Origin: Bryobacter sp.
Lineage (GTDB): Bacteria > Acidobacteriota > Terriglobia > Bryobacterales > Bryobacteraceae
Assembly: GCA_022843625.1 (NCBI GenBank)
Contig: JALHNH010000037.1
Location: 29,826 to 70,777, forward strand
Direction of reading: 5' to 3'
Length of the DNA stretch: 40,952 nt
The notes beneath the pieces were generated by a model. The model saw only the letters and a program-made list of their open reading frames with translations, made no database searches and was not told the DNA's origin. The position numbers were made by a program, and so were the translations under genes. Below are positions 1 through 8,899 of the stretch, in pieces (the stretch's first letter is position 1; each line of letters starts with the position of its first letter).

Positions 1-1761
1 GAGGCATGCCTCGAACTCCTTTATGCTTTCTGGATTCGCCAGTGCATTCAGATTCTTCGACACTCGTCCATGAATCGCATCCCTCACCGCCGCCTCCGAA
101 ATCTTGCCGCTTACCGTCCGCGGTATGGAGCCCACCTCAAATATCTTCTTCGGCACATGATGCGGGCTGGCCTTCAATCGCAACGTAACGCGGATTCTCT
201 CTTCCAACTCTGCCGTGAATCTTGCCCCTGTCCTCAGCTTCACAAACAACACAATCCGCACATCCCCCTCCCATTCCTGCCCTACCGCCACCGCCTCCTC
301 TACTTCATCAATCGTCTCCACCTGCCGGTAAATCTCAGCTGTACCAATCCGGATCCCGCCCGGATTGAGCGTAGTGTCCGACCGTCCGTAGATCGTAAAG
401 CCACCGGTAGCGCTCGATTGCATTGCCCAGTCTCCGTGGTGCCACACTCCCGGGAAACGCGCAAAATAGGCGGCGTGGTACGCCTCCCCACTCGCATCGT
501 TCCAAAATCCCAGCGGCATCGACGGAAACCGGTTCACACACACCAGATCCCCAGCCTCATCCCAAACCCTCTCCCCTTGCGCATTCCACACCTGCACATC
601 CATCCCCAGCCCGGCCACCTGAATCTCCCCGCGCGTCACCTCCCCCAGCGGATTCCCCAAGACAAAACACGAAATGATATCAGTGCCCCCGGAGATCGAC
701 GCCAGATGCACCCCCGGCTTCACATCCCGCCACACAAAATCAAAGCTCCCCGGCAACAACGGCGACCCCGTCGACAACACCTGCCGCAAGCTCTCCAGTT
801 TGTGATGCTCCACTGGCCGGTACCCCTGCTTCTCAAGCAATGCCAGATACTTCGCGCTAGTCCCAAAATGCGCTACTCCATCCTTCTCCGCCATCCGCCA
901 CAACACACCTGCATCGGGATATAGCGGCGACCCGTTGTACAGCACCAGGCAGGCCCCCGACACCAACCCCACCGCCAGCCAGTTCCACATCATCCATCCA
1001 CAAGTCGTGTAGTAAAAGAGCCTCTCCCCATTCTGCAAATCGACATGCAGCATCTGCTCTTTTACGATCTGCACCAGCGTCCCACCCGCCGAATGCACAA
1101 TACATTTTGGCAACCCGGTTGTGCCGCTGGAAAACAGAACAAACAGCGGCTGCGCCCCGTCCAGCCGTTCAAACTCAAGCTCCACATCCGCCTCGACACA
1201 AAGTTCTTCCACCAGCAGCACAGCCTCAACCGTTGGCATCGCCGCAACCACCTCTGCCATCCTCTCCCCAAGCGGATAATTCTTACCGCCAAACTGATAC
1301 TGCCCTGTCGTAAACAGCAACCGGGGCCCCAGTTGCGCAAACCGGTCGATGATCCCCTGCGCTCCAAAGTCCGGCGAACAGGACGACCAAATCGCCCCAA
1401 TAGAAGCCGTCGCCAGCATCAGCGCCACTGTCTCAGGCAGGTTCGGCAACACTGCCGCAATCCGGTCCCCGGCGGTAATCCCCCTCCTACGCATCAACTG
1501 CGCATACACACCTACAGCTCTCTTTAAATCCTCACCCTTCCACGTCAACTCAACCCCAGCCTCATCCCGATAAAGCAACGCCGTCTCACTCGAACAATGC
1601 CGCAACATCAACTCGGCAAAATTGAAGGCCTCACCCTCTTCAGGCAATTCGGAAAATCGTCGAAACTCCCGCCAAAATTCCGCAGAAGAATCCACCGACC
1701 ACCGGTGCAACGAAGCAAAATCCCCATGCCCGGTAAGTGTTAAAAACTTAGCGAGGTGCAA
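1..1761 (-). CDS. Acetoacetyl-CoA synthetase (acetoacetate--CoA ligase), 3' end cut by window edge
   Basis: Adenylate-forming ligase that activates acetoacetate with ATP and CoA, feeding ketone bodies or PHB-derived acetoacetate into acetyl-CoA metabolism. The minus-strand frame is open for 587 codons to base 1. It shows the AMP-binding loop SSGTTGLPKCIVH, followed by the subfamily-typical FYYTTCGWMMWNW. Near the C terminus it has PRTVSGKISEAAVRD, which holds the catalytic lysine of the A10 region, and then NALANPES. Homologues end within roughly ten residues of this point, so little is missing. The N-terminal LHRWSVDSSAEFW matches the family. The only in-frame initiator after the upstream TAG (1765-1767) is TTG at 1761, giving a start about 15 residues shorter than usual. 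It lies 3 nt after the EAL gene and is probably cotranscribed with it. Family assignment is secure; the start is less so. Confidence 0.93.
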   Translation of the reverse strand, partial: MHLAKFLTLTGHGDFASLHRWSVDSSAEFWREFRRFSELPEEGEAFNFAELMLRHCSSETALLYRDEAGVELTWKGEDLKRAVGVYAQLMRRRGITAGDRIAAVLPNLPETVALMLATASIGAIWSSCSPDFGAQGIIDRFAQLGPRLLFTTGQYQFGGKNYPLGERMAEVVAAMPTVEAVLLVEELCVEADVELEFERLDGAQPLFVLFSSGTTGLPKCIVHSAGGTLVQIVKEQMLHVDLQNGERLFYYTTCGWMMWNWLAVGLVSGACLVLYNGSPLYPDAGVLWRMAEKDGVAHFGTSAKYLALLEKQGYRPVEHHKLESLRQVLSTGSPLLPGSFDFVWRDVKPGVHLASISGGTDIISCFVLGNPLGEVTRGEIQVAGLGMDVQVWNAQGERVWDEAGDLVCVNRFPSMPLGFWNDASGEAYHAAYFARFPGVWHHGDWAMQSSATGGFTIYGRSDTTLNPGGIRIGTAEIYRQVETIDEVEEAVAVGQEWEGDVRIVLFVKLRTGARFTAELEERIRVTLRLKASPHHVPKKIFEVGSIPRTVSGKISEAAVRDAIHGRVSKNLNALANPESIKEFEACL

Positions 1762-1764
1762 CCG

Positions 1765-3594
1765 CTACGCCTTCCTCAGCAAGTCCGGGATTTCACCCGC
1801 TGCCAGCGGCCGCGACAAATAGTAACCCTGCACCAATGCAAAACCCATGTTCTGCAACAAATCCAGTTGCTCCTGATTCTCGATCCCCTCCACCACAATC
1901 TCCATACCCAGGTCTAGCGCCAGAGATTTCAGTGTCTTCAGGATCACTCTTGATTTCTCCTCTCTCACGCAGTTCTTCACAAACGACTCCGATATCTTGA
2001 TCCCGTCGACGGGAAAATGCGAAAGATACTGAAAAGAAGAATACCCCTCGCCGAAGTCATCCAGCCAGATCTTCACCCCGGCATCACGCAATCGCCCCAG
2101 CCCCGCAGCCGTCCGATGATTGGTATCCACAAACACACTCTCTGTGATCTCGAAAATAATCTTCGAGGCTTGAATCGCCGGCTGTTTCAGCAATGTGTGA
2201 AACTGTTCCTCCATTACAAAAGAAGGAAAGTGCCGCCCTGAAATATTGATACTCACTGGCACGGCTCGAATCCCTGGCTGCAGTAATCTCCAGTACTCAA
2301 GCTGCCGCTCCAGCCGCTCCAGTCCCTGCATATCCAGTCGCAGCACCAAACCCGAATCCTCTGCCAGCGAAATAAAGGAGGCAGGCGAGACTACTCCAAG
2401 CCGCGGATGTCTCCACCGCACCAGAGCCTCCAGCAACTCTACTTTTCCTGTTCCAGGCTCAAAGACCGGCTGAAACTCAAAGAAGAACTCATCCAGATCA
2501 AGCGCACTCGTCAGATCAAACTCAAGGGACGCCTGCTCCATCGATTTCCACCCGCGAGACATCTTCGACACCACTAGCCCCTCTCGCCGCTGCTTGGCCA
2601 ACTGCAAAGCCGAATCTGCGTTCCTCAACAACATGTCCACCGTACAATCCATTCCTCGCGGATACGCAAGCCCAGCCCGCGCCGGTAAGCTCACCTGATT
2701 TGTCCCTAACGTAAAAGGCACCGCAAGCGCAGCCAGAATGCTCCGCATCAACTCCTCTACATTCCCTGGTTCACCCACGCTTCGCAGCAGCAATGCAAAG
2801 CGATCGGAACCAAAACCCGCTACTCGATCTTCTGTCGGCAGCACTGCAGAAATCCGCCGCTGCACTTCTTCGAGCAACTTGTCCCCCTCGCTGTAGCCAA
2901 ACGAATCGTTCACCGCATGAAACCGCACCAGATCCACAAAAGCAATGGCGAAGAATGGCGCAGTCTCTGAAGAACACCACTCGTCCACACAATTCGAAAG
3001 CCCCTGACGAAACTCCGCCACACTCACGCCCTTCGCCCCCGCTGGTCCGGCACTCTTGCTGGCAACCGGCGGCAGCACCAGATCCGTAATGTCTTCAGTC
3101 AACGATGCAACCAACAGCTCACCCGAGGCGCTTTCAACAAACGGATGCACTTTCACCCTCAAACGCCGGTAGTCCCCAAAGTGGTTCAGCACCCGGAACT
3201 CATATTCCTGCGCCGCCCCAGACCTGTCCGCTTCCAGTCTCACCCTCATCATTTCCCGATCCTCGGGATGCACCCGGTCCAGTGCCGCACCTGCCGCTAC
3301 AAATAGTGCCGACGGCTCCTGTCCGTAAATCCGCTCATATGCGGGGCTGATATAGAGATATCGCTCCATCGAGCGAATCGCAAGGATCACTGGCAATCCG
3401 GAACTGGCCCCATCCAGTTGTGGAATTGAAAAGGCAATGGGAATTTCCGTCGATTGTGCCGGGATCCTCAACGCCCCAACCGCCGAATTTTTCCCGGCCG
3501 CCTGATTGAAAACCGTGATCTCGCCGTTCTCGTTCAGCACGATTACCGCTTCATCAAACTGTTCTATCAGTTCTCGAATGGCCGGCCACATCAA
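1765..3594 (-). CDS. PAS-GGDEF(degenerate)-EAL cyclic-di-GMP phosphodiesterase
   Basis: Predicted cytoplasmic enzyme of 609 aa that hydrolyses c-di-GMP. A partial PAS-like segment (about 1-40) and a PAS domain (about 68-170) precede a GGDEF domain (about 212-345) and an EAL domain (about 360-605). The GGDEF signature reads GSDRF (262-266), so cyclase activity is unlikely. The EAL half keeps its expected metal and catalytic residues: E389 in EALVRW, N450, E482, D512-D513 in DDFGEGYSS, K533 and E569 in VVEGIE. No transmembrane segment is seen. The start is TTG at 3594 or ATG at 3591. It sits 15 nt downstream of the YtkA-like gene and 3 nt before the acetoacetyl-CoA synthetase. The PAS domain presumably receives a redox or ligand signal, and the degenerate GGDEF may bind GTP allosterically; both points are inference. 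Confidence 0.92.
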   Translation of the reverse strand: MMWPAIRELIEQFDEAVIVLNENGEITVFNQAAGKNSAVGALRIPAQSTEIPIAFSIPQLDGASSGLPVILAIRSMERYLYISPAYERIYGQEPSALFVAAGAALDRVHPEDREMMRVRLEADRSGAAQEYEFRVLNHFGDYRRLRVKVHPFVESASGELLVASLTEDITDLVLPPVASKSAGPAGAKGVSVAEFRQGLSNCVDEWCSSETAPFFAIAFVDLVRFHAVNDSFGYSEGDKLLEEVQRRISAVLPTEDRVAGFGSDRFALLLRSVGEPGNVEELMRSILAALAVPFTLGTNQVSLPARAGLAYPRGMDCTVDMLLRNADSALQLAKQRREGLVVSKMSRGWKSMEQASLEFDLTSALDLDEFFFEFQPVFEPGTGKVELLEALVRWRHPRLGVVSPASFISLAEDSGLVLRLDMQGLERLERQLEYWRLLQPGIRAVPVSINISGRHFPSFVMEEQFHTLLKQPAIQASKIIFEITESVFVDTNHRTAAGLGRLRDAGVKIWLDDFGEGYSSFQYLSHFPVDGIKISESFVKNCVREEKSRVILKTLKSLALDLGMEIVVEGIENQEQLDLLQNMGFALVQGYYLSRPLAAGEIPDLLRKA

Positions 3595-3609
3595 ACAACT
3601 CCTCGATAT

Positions 3610-5016
3610 CTAATTCTGAACCGCAATATCGAAAAATACAGTTTCGACTTTTTCCGGCCGTGCAAATTGCAGGATCAGCCGATACTCCCCGGGCGAAGGA
3701 AATCCAAACGGAAAACTAAACTCGGCAGGCACGGCGGCACCACCAGCCTCTTTCGCATGCGAAGATGCTAGCACATTGGAGTTTAAAGGCAAAAGGTTAT
3801 TCTGCGCCATTTCATAAGCTGCCATCGAAATATTGCCGCTCGGGTGTATGTGCGAGAAAACAGTGAAGTCCTTTTTCACGACTGCCATATGCGCCGCCAT
3901 GCCCAAATACTCTCGTAAATTCGCTGCCGGATTCCCATCTTTATCCTCCACTCGAAACCGCAGTGTCACCGCCTGATTTGCTGCCACCCTCTCCGGCCTC
4001 TCAAAAACCACTCCCTCGCCTGGGCCTTGAAATACAGCCCCTGCATCATCAGGCGATGCCCCAGGCCCCGTCTGCTCCCGAGGCAAAGATACCTTCGCCG
4101 TCAGCGTCTCCGGGAACCCCGACTTATGCACCACGTCGGCAAACAACCGGTACTCACCAGCAGGCATTGCAGGCAGCCCAAGCGAAAACTTACCCACTCC
4201 ATCCCGGTTCGGATGCAAATGATAAACCGCATCAGGCCCAGGTTCCCTCACGGCATACAAATGCATCAAATGTCCATGATCCAAAACAAGATCATCCACC
4301 TCGCGCTGCTGCGGGCTCTCGATTTCAAGCGATAACCTGGCCCCGCTCAAACTCGCCTTCAGCCCAAGCGGCTTGTAGATCGAGCGCGCATAGGCCCGCG
4401 ATTCGATCTCCCACCACCCGCGTCCAAACCAGATCAACACCCCAGCAACCACCAACCCCGCCACCATCCCCATCCGGCCCGAGCGCATAAGCCTGGCATC
4501 GGGAACCATCCCAGGCGCCAGTTGAGCCTCCCGTAGCGCCGCACCGCCAATCCCCACTACACCCGCCGCCAGCAAAACCATCAACAGTGTCAATACTCCT
4601 CCCGTCATGCTGTCCATCTTCGTCACGCGTTGCGACATTGCAGGCACCGGCACTGCCACCACCCCTCCCCCGCGGTCCCCCTCTACCATGGCCCTTACCT
4701 GCCAAGCCCCACTGTGCGTGATCCACAACCCGCCAGTAAACAGCTGGGGGTCTTCTTTAGACTGCACCGCCAGATCTGGCGTCGGCGGATACTTGGCTCC
4801 CGCGCCCGTAAGCGCCATCGGTGTGATCCGGATCCCTTTGACATCCTTGGCCGCCGAGCGTATCGAGATCTCAGCCACCCCTGGAATCACCTCCGGTGGC
4901 CGTATCGTCACGTAAAGTGGATAAGGGCCGGCCAGTCCCTCAAAGAAAACATCATTCACGCCAACGTGAGCCGCCAGCGTAAAGCACAACAAAACAGTAA
5001 TGGCCAGTATCTTCAA
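3610..5016 (-). CDS. Membrane-anchored His-rich protein with YtkA/FixH-like domains
   Basis: Exported protein of 468 aa with no confident named family. It has an N-terminal signal peptide (MKILAITVLLCFTLAAHVG). An immunoglobulin-like domain follows (about 25-125) of the YtkA/FixH sort (PYPLYVTIRPPEVIPG). Then come two hydrophobic segments (about 137-160 and 183-200). The C-terminal half contains two related modules. Each has a histidine motif followed by HxHP and then a GEYRL strand: GHLMHLYAV...YHLHP...PAGEYRLF, and AAHMAVV...FSHIHP...SPGEYRLI. The spacing suggests a repeated metal-binding fold, possibly copper, but this is inference. Its ATG overlaps the stop of the upstream membrane protein (ATGA), so the two are likely translationally coupled partners. 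Confidence 0.7.
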   Translation of the reverse strand: MKILAITVLLCFTLAAHVGVNDVFFEGLAGPYPLYVTIRPPEVIPGVAEISIRSAAKDVKGIRITPMALTGAGAKYPPTPDLAVQSKEDPQLFTGGLWITHSGAWQVRAMVEGDRGGGVVAVPVPAMSQRVTKMDSMTGGVLTLLMVLLAAGVVGIGGAALREAQLAPGMVPDARLMRSGRMGMVAGLVVAGVLIWFGRGWWEIESRAYARSIYKPLGLKASLSGARLSLEIESPQQREVDDLVLDHGHLMHLYAVREPGPDAVYHLHPNRDGVGKFSLGLPAMPAGEYRLFADVVHKSGFPETLTAKVSLPREQTGPGASPDDAGAVFQGPGEGVVFERPERVAANQAVTLRFRVEDKDGNPAANLREYLGMAAHMAVVKKDFTVFSHIHPSGNISMAAYEMAQNNLLPLNSNVLASSHAKEAGGAAVPAEFSFPFGFPSPGEYRLILQFARPEKVETVFFDIAVQN

Positions 5017-6197
5017 CGCTGCACCGTGCGCATCCAGTTGCCAAAGCCCAATCCAACCCGGGACGTCAGCACAGACACTAGCGCCGCCTGCCCCATCACC
5101 AACCCAAATCCAGCCATAGTCACCTCAGCGTCTCGGATGGCAAACAACCCCCTCCGCTGATACGAATTCGGGTGAACGGAGAAGCCAAAATGATTGGAAC
5201 CAAAGAACCAGTTCTTGGCCCCATCCGACATCAGAAAATTGGCGAACGGCCATTGTACGGCTAGAAATACACCAAAAAAAACTAGGCCGCCACCAAGTGC
5301 TTGCAGCCACAACGAACGCTTCTCAAACCGTTGCCAAAACAGATCCAGCCCAACAGCGGGTATCAACACCAAAAGCGGAAACCCGGCCGGCACCAGGTAA
5401 GTCGTCGGAAAGTACACCGGGCCCAGCTTCGGCTCAGCCGGAAACAACGGCAATATCCACAAAAAGCCCAACAAAAAAACTGTGTACACCCCAGCAGTGA
5501 TCGTAGCTGACCACTTATGTCCGCTCGCCCGGGACATCGCTGCCAGCGCCAGCGGCACAAAAGTGCAAACGCTCCGGTAAAAGAACGCAGTGTGCATCGC
5601 CACGCGCGAAGTCAATTCCAAAATCAGAATCGTAAACGTAATCAGAATCAGACCACCCAGATAAAGAAAGAGCCGCTCCAGCTTCTGCCGTTTCTCAACG
5701 CTGGTAGCCCGGTTCATGTGTCCGAGCGTCAGAATCACAGCACCCAACTGCAGAGACAAAAAACCAAAGATCAGCAATACATGCGGCGGCGAAATGATCT
5801 TCACATCAAGACCATAAGCATAATGCCACCAGTCATCGAACGGAGCTGAAGTCAGCATCGCTACCCCGCCCCAGGCCACCAGAAAAGCCCCTAGCGGCGC
5901 ACGCAGCCCAAAGATCTCAACGGTATTGGCCCGGTCTGGATTCCCGATCCCTAACGAGTTCGACAGGATCAGCCAACCGGAGCTGATCCCGCCTATAACG
6001 CCACACAAATAAATTGCGACATGCGGAGGCGTCCAAAAGTTATCCCGTCCGATCGATGTATGCCACGAAATATCCCAATGAGCCCCAATGATCGCCGAAG
6101 TACAAGCCACGGCCATACACCAGACTGTCCACGGAATACTCTCGGCACGATCCCCAGCAATGCTGCGGGCACCCAAAACTTCTACTTGTGTAGCCAT
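5013..6197 (-). CDS. Multi-pass integral membrane protein with repeated PPHV motifs, unknown function
   Basis: I do not recognise a named family. The 394-aa product has about ten hydrophobic segments. Histidines sit at or near membrane boundaries: HWDISWH near the N terminus, WTPPHVAIYLCG, WWHYAYG, ISPPHVLLIFGF and a C-terminal NHFGFSVHP. The two PPHV copies, each followed by a hydrophobic run and a glycine, suggest an internal duplication of a His-bearing helix. Heme or metal coordination is possible but unproven. The gene starts 15 nt after ribE and overlaps the next gene by 4 nt. The coupled downstream partner is an exported His-rich protein, so the pair probably forms one membrane/periplasmic complex. 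Confidence 0.72.
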   Translation of the reverse strand: MATQVEVLGARSIAGDRAESIPWTVWCMAVACTSAIIGAHWDISWHTSIGRDNFWTPPHVAIYLCGVIGGISSGWLILSNSLGIGNPDRANTVEIFGLRAPLGAFLVAWGGVAMLTSAPFDDWWHYAYGLDVKIISPPHVLLIFGFLSLQLGAVILTLGHMNRATSVEKRQKLERLFLYLGGLILITFTILILELTSRVAMHTAFFYRSVCTFVPLALAAMSRASGHKWSATITAGVYTVFLLGFLWILPLFPAEPKLGPVYFPTTYLVPAGFPLLVLIPAVGLDLFWQRFEKRSLWLQALGGGLVFFGVFLAVQWPFANFLMSDGAKNWFFGSNHFGFSVHPNSYQRRGLFAIRDAEVTMAGFGLVMGQAALVSVLTSRVGLGFGNWMRTVQR

Positions 6198-6212
6198 AAA
6201 GGCAACTCCTGT

Positions 6213-6818
6213 CTACTTGGGCAAAGATATATGAGCCAACATCTTCTCAACATATTTCGCGATCACATCGGTTTCCAGATTTACGCTATCGCCAACTACA
6301 CGCCGTTGCAAATTCGTATGCGTCCACGTATGCGGAATGATCGTCACACCCACTCGCCGGCCTTCAACCTGAGCCACCGTCAAACTGATCCCGTCAATCG
6401 CAATCGAGCCTTTGAAAACCAGATAACGTTCCAGTTCCTCTGGCAGCTCAACCGTCAGCCACCAGTTCCCCTCGCCCAGTTCCTTCAACTCAACAACCGA
6501 ACCCACCCCATCTACATGCCCCTGCAAAATATGCCCACCCAGCCTTGTCGTCGGCAATAGTGACCGCTCCAGGTTCACAAGGTCTCCGGCCTTCAAGCTC
6601 GACAAACCCGTTCGCGCCAGAGTCTCCGGCGCAAGGTCGGCACTAAAAGCCCCGGCCTCAAGCCCCAAAGCAGTCAGGCAAACCCCGTTCACACAAATGG
6701 AATCGCCCTCATGCGCATCGCTAACCAAAGCGGGCGCATGAATCCGCAACCGCCCACCCGTAGCCTGCGGCGTAAACGAAACCACTTCACCCAGACCTTC
6801 GATCAATCCTGTAAACAT
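6213..6818 (-). CDS. ribE: Riboflavin synthase, alpha chain
   Basis: Dismutates two 6,7-dimethyl-8-ribityllumazine molecules into riboflavin, the last step of riboflavin synthesis, in the cytosol. At 201 aa it has the usual family length. The hallmark MFTGLIEGLGEV is at the N terminus. The first lumazine-binding barrel contains DSICVNGVCLTA and NLERSL. The second follows the linker GGHILQGHVDG and contains GSIAIDGISLTVA. The ATG directly abuts the ribD stop codon (TAG-ATG), so the two are probably translationally coupled. No FMN riboswitch is visible upstream because the genes lie inside a longer transcription unit behind ftsY. Confidence 0.97.
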   Translation of the reverse strand: MFTGLIEGLGEVVSFTPQATGGRLRIHAPALVSDAHEGDSICVNGVCLTALGLEAGAFSADLAPETLARTGLSSLKAGDLVNLERSLLPTTRLGGHILQGHVDGVGSVVELKELGEGNWWLTVELPEELERYLVFKGSIAIDGISLTVAQVEGRRVGVTIIPHTWTHTNLQRRVVGDSVNLETDVIAKYVEKMLAHISLPK

Positions 6819-7904
6819 CTAATCCTTCTTGAGCCACGCCTCAACGGCAAACTCTTCCGGTGCCACCGGATGCAGCCTCACATCCTCCAGCAGAATTGCA
6901 TCCGCCCGCCGCCGTCTTCCCAATCCACCGGCAATCGGCAAGCTCTGCATTCCGCCCAGAATCTTCGGCGCATAGTAGAAAAATACTTTGTCTACCACTT
7001 CGCTATCGAGCGCGCCCCAGTTCACCTTGCTCCCGGCCTCGATCATGGCCGACAGATACCGCCGCCGCCCCAGCTCCTGAATCAGCAATTCCAGACTCAC
7101 CCGGCCGGTCTCGGAATCAAACACCATCACTTCAACGCCCTTATCTTCAAGAGCCTTACGTCGGGCCGGCGAAGCCGCAGTCGTCGTCGCTACCATCACA
7201 TCGTTGTCGGCTGTTACCACCATCCGCGACACCAGCGGCAACCGCAGCTGCGAATCGAGTACCACCCGCAGCAACGGCCGCGACCTCTCGACACCAGTGC
7301 GATCCGTAAGCAAACAATCATCGGCCAGCACCGTGCCAATACCGGTGATCATCACATCGCTCCAGTGCCGGATGCTCTGCACATGCCGCCGTGCGGATTC
7401 ACTCGTGATCCAGCCCTCGTTGTCCTCAGGCGCAGCAATTTTTCCGTCCAGCGTCACCGCACTTTTGAGCGTCACCAGTGGCCGCTGCGTCCGCATAAAG
7501 TGTGTAAACGGCTCATTGATCCTCGCCGCCTCCACCTGCGCGATGTGGTCCATCTCGACGCCGATCCCGGCCGCACGCAACCGGTGCATCCCCTCACCCG
7601 ACACCATTGGGTTCGGGTCCTGCATCGCCACATAAACGTGCCTCACACCAGCCGCGATAAGCGCATCTGCGCAAGGCCCCGTCCGTCCGTGATAGCTGCA
7701 CGGCTCAAGCGTCACATAGACATCTGCATCTTTAGCTGCGCTTCCGGCCTGCGCCAGTGCCACCACTTCTGCATGGTCCTTATTTGCGTAGATGTGAGCA
7801 CCGCGCCCCACCACCTCGCCGTCACGCACAATCACACAGCCCACGCTCGGGTTCGGGCTGGTCTGCCCCATCCGCGCACGCGCCAGATCCATCGCCTCGC
7901 GCAT
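6819..7904 (-). CDS. ribD: Bifunctional diaminohydroxyphosphoribosylaminopyrimidine deaminase / 5-amino-6-(5-phosphoribosylamino)uracil reductase
   Basis: Carries out the second and third steps of riboflavin synthesis. The N-terminal deaminase has the zinc ligands in HAEV (H44, catalytic E46) and in EPCSYHGRTGPC (C69, C78). The substrate segment is TSPNPSVGCVIV. The C-terminal reductase (about 145-361) contains RPLVTLKSAVTLDGKIA and later the glycine-rich stretch MIEAGSKVNWG. I chose ATG 7904 because homologues begin a few residues before the MREAMDLA helix. An in-frame TTG at 7970 would add 22 residues and overlap ftsY by 41 nt. From 7904 the product is 361 aa, close to the usual length. It is followed without a gap by ribE. 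Confidence 0.95.
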   Translation of the reverse strand: MREAMDLARARMGQTSPNPSVGCVIVRDGEVVGRGAHIYANKDHAEVVALAQAGSAAKDADVYVTLEPCSYHGRTGPCADALIAAGVRHVYVAMQDPNPMVSGEGMHRLRAAGIGVEMDHIAQVEAARINEPFTHFMRTQRPLVTLKSAVTLDGKIAAPEDNEGWITSESARRHVQSIRHWSDVMITGIGTVLADDCLLTDRTGVERSRPLLRVVLDSQLRLPLVSRMVVTADNDVMVATTTAASPARRKALEDKGVEVMVFDSETGRVSLELLIQELGRRRYLSAMIEAGSKVNWGALDSEVVDKVFFYYAPKILGGMQSLPIAGGLGRRRRADAILLEDVRLHPVAPEEFAVEAWLKKD

Positions 7905-7929
7905 GTACGGGTTCAGTACTTCAATGCGC

Positions 7930-8847
7930 TCAATTGTCGAATAGGGATGCAACAAATTTATCCGCCTCAAATGGAATCAAATCGTCAATCTGCTCGCCAA
8001 CCCCAACAAACCGGATCGGCAAATTCATCTCGCGGGCAATCGCAACTACCACGCCGCCCTTGGCCGTGCCATCCAGCTTCGTCAGTACGATGCCCGTCAC
8101 GCCCGCGCTCTCGGTAAACTTCTTGGCCTGCTCCAGCCCATTCTGCCCGGTCGTCGCATCCAGCACCAGCCAAACCTCATGAGGAGCATCGGGAATCACT
8201 CGCCGCGCTGTCCGCGTCATCTTCTCCAGCTCCGCCATCAGATGCGCTTTATTGTGCAGCCGCCCTGCCGTATCCACCAGCACAAGTGTCGAAGACCGCG
8301 CCTGCGCCGCAGCCAGAGCGTCAAACAGTACTGCGCTCGGGTCCGCCCCCGTCTGCTGACGGATCATGTCCACATCACTACGCGTGGCCCAAACCTCAAG
8401 CTGCTCGATCGCCGCCGCACGAAACGTATCTGCCGCGCAAATCAACACACTCTGCCCATCACTCTTAAAACGGTTCGCCAGCTTCCCGATCGTTGTGGTC
8501 TTGCCAACACCGTTTACTCCGACAATCATCACCACAGTCGGCGGCGTCCCCGCCCAGTTCATCGGTTTCTCCTGGGCTTCCAGGATATCGAGTAACTGCT
8601 GACGAATCATCGCACGCAACTCCGACGCGTCCGACAACTGCTGACGCTCCACCCGCTGCCGGATGCTGTCCAGTATCTCCGTCGCGGTGCGCACACCAAT
8701 ATCGGAACCGATCAGCGAATACTCGAGTTCTTCGAGCAAATCGGGATCGATTTCCTTGCGGCCATGTATCAGATTGTCAAGAGATCCAACCAGGCCACTA
8801 CGCGTTTTTTGGATGCCTTGCTTGAGGCGGTCCAGTAGGCTGCTCAT
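7930..8847 (-). CDS. ftsY: Signal recognition particle receptor FtsY
   Basis: SRP GTPase that docks ribosome-SRP complexes at the inner membrane. The 305-aa protein is essentially the NG core. A helical N domain (about 1-95) precedes the G domain. G-domain motifs are the P-loop GVNGVGKTT (110-118), the SRP insertion-box region AADTFRAAAIEQL, DTAGR (192-196) and TKLDG (256-260), with a C-terminal FVGVGEQIDDLIPF. The acidic membrane-targeting A domain of the E. coli protein is absent, as in many bacteria; the short amphipathic N-terminal helix probably serves that role. It heads the minus-strand run and is divergent from the methyltransferase operon across 52 nt. The ATG at 8847 is the natural start. 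Confidence 0.97.
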   Translation of the reverse strand: MSSLLDRLKQGIQKTRSGLVGSLDNLIHGRKEIDPDLLEELEYSLIGSDIGVRTATEILDSIRQRVERQQLSDASELRAMIRQQLLDILEAQEKPMNWAGTPPTVVMIVGVNGVGKTTTIGKLANRFKSDGQSVLICAADTFRAAAIEQLEVWATRSDVDMIRQQTGADPSAVLFDALAAAQARSSTLVLVDTAGRLHNKAHLMAELEKMTRTARRVIPDAPHEVWLVLDATTGQNGLEQAKKFTESAGVTGIVLTKLDGTAKGGVVVAIAREMNLPIRFVGVGEQIDDLIPFEADKFVASLFDN

Positions 8848-8887
8848 GTGTAGGTAAACAACCAGTGTAACCGCCCCCGCGCTGGCT

Positions 8888-8893
8888 TAGAAT
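8888..8893 (+). promoter_or_regulatory. Candidate -10 box for a leaderless transcript
   Basis: TAGAAT lies 6 nt upstream of the TTG at 8900, so transcription would begin at or next to the start codon. No Shine-Dalgarno element separates the two. There is no good -35 at 16-18 nt. The call rests on the same spacing recurring at other genes in this window. Confidence 0.4.
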
Positions 8894-8899
8894 AGAAGT

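Noticed and set aside
70..924. 284-codon plus-strand open frame
   Set aside because: Antisense to the acetoacetyl-CoA synthetase; composition is low-complexity His/Pro/Arg with no domain.
6711..8117. 468-codon plus-strand open frame
   Set aside because: It is antisense to ribE, ribD and ftsY, which have full family motifs; its Arg/His/Pro-rich translation is typical of a shadow of GC-rich genes.
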